This document shows, one piece after another, positions 63,602-64,000 of a stretch of 64,000 bases of DNA (position 1 is its first letter; every line of letters begins with the position of its first letter). The notes beneath the pieces are model-generated. The model ran no database searches, was not told where the DNA came from, and saw nothing but the letters and a program-made list of their open reading frames with translations. A program made the translations under genes and the position numbers. Source of the stretch: Pseudoxanthomonas sp. J31 (lineage in GTDB: Bacteria; Pseudomonadota; Gammaproteobacteria; Xanthomonadales; Xanthomonadaceae); NCBI RefSeq assembly GCF_000510725.1, contig NZ_AZNZ01000007.1, positions 124,001-188,000 of the forward strand, given 5' to 3'.

Positions 63602-64000
63602 TCGTCCTTGCCCGCTGGCCGCGCCACCCGGAGCGGCGGCGCCCCCCTGCGCCCCGGCCGTCCGGTCGTGCCCTGGCAGTCCCCCCTTGGCACCTGGCCA
63701 GGCGCGTTGGCGCTCCTGGCTCTTCCCCGCCGCGCCCTCGGGCCGCCCCCTTGCTGCTGGCGCCGCCTGCGCTCCCTCCCCCGGGCTCCCTTCTGCCGGG
63801 CTCCCCTCCGCCTTGCGTGCCAACCCCGGCAGCCCCTGCACCTGCCGCACCGCATCCGGTCGCTGTCACGGGCGGTGGCGCCCCGCAGACGCCCACGGCG
63901 AGGCGCCCGGAGCGCCCCGCACCAATGTGGCCGTTGTCCCATTTCACGCAATCGACAGAAACCTGAATACGGAATTGTGCACTGCGTCCTCCAGAGCCGC
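63602..64000. other. right-edge region without a supported gene
   Basis: About 400 bases, strongly C-rich in the first 300 (many CCCC and CGCC runs) and more balanced in the last 60, where ACAGAAACCTGAATACGG may belong to a promoter of a gene beyond the window. A proline-rich frame of 71 codons (63,751-63,966) is open, but its composition is what this C-rich strand would give by chance. Confidence 0.5.

Noticed and set aside
63751-63966. Proline-rich 71-codon frame at the right edge
   Set aside because: No ribosome binding site, and the composition follows directly from the C-rich strand.

Overview
The window is a gene-dense, very GC-rich stretch of a gammaproteobacterial chromosome. Gene content and order point to the Xanthomonadaceae (Lysobacter / Pseudoxanthomonas / Xanthomonas type): thrS-infC with a non-AUG infC start, an alpha-glucan locus with an XgtA-type transglucosidase, an Rrf2-headed sufBCDS operon, kdsD-kdsC-lptCAB-rpoN-hpf-hprK-rapZ followed by a permease-less PTS, and short dispersed GATTGGTGATTCG-type repeats between genes. 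The assignment is by gene content only. I see no rRNA, tRNA, CRISPR array, insertion sequence or prophage.

Layout. 1-2,901: thrS and infC on the minus strand, with hairpins after each. 2.9-14.4 kb: an alpha-glucan/maltodextrin locus. It has a LacI-type regulator, a divergent MFS/GPH sugar transporter plus exported GH13 amylase, an exported pullulanase-type debranching enzyme, a GH97 enzyme and a cytosolic GH13 transglucosidase. Two identical 17-bp palindromic sites mark the transporter/pullulanase and transglucosidase promoters. 14.5-19.2 kb: DUF3182 (ATP-grasp-like by eye), an alpha/beta hydrolase, an HU protein with a histone-H1-like tail, an M23 peptidase, DUF3861, DUF1439 and a SET-domain methyltransferase. 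19.5-26 kb: SUF iron-sulfur assembly (sufR-sufBCDS), then GNAT and Rieske genes.

26-38.2 kb is an iron-acquisition island. Two Fur boxes, each overlapping a sigma70-like promoter, are followed by a small membrane/proline-rich leader ORF and a TonB-dependent receptor (Fiu-like, then FepA/CirA-like); the first receptor is followed by Sel1 and PiuC genes. A third Fur box heads a compact set: PepSY-type membrane protein, DUF2271, DUF4198, ApbE flavin transferase and a membrane-anchored FMN/FAD reductase. The DUF2271 protein carries a DGVTGPT stretch that resembles the ApbE flavinylation motif. I read this set as a candidate trans-envelope flavin electron route for reducing imported ferric iron.

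38.2-51.3 kb holds housekeeping genes: HutD, ComEA-like, an M20 peptidase, amgK-murU cell-wall recycling, hda-perM-DUF2066, purM-purN, tandem DUF3108, murA with a small EF-hand membrane protein, and a BolA/IbaG homologue. 51.3-62.4 kb is the Kdo/LPS-transport to rpoN to regulatory-PTS block ending in mgtE; no ptsN is present between hpf and hprK. The right end has a secreted small ATP-dependent DNA ligase and about 400 bases with no gene I can support.
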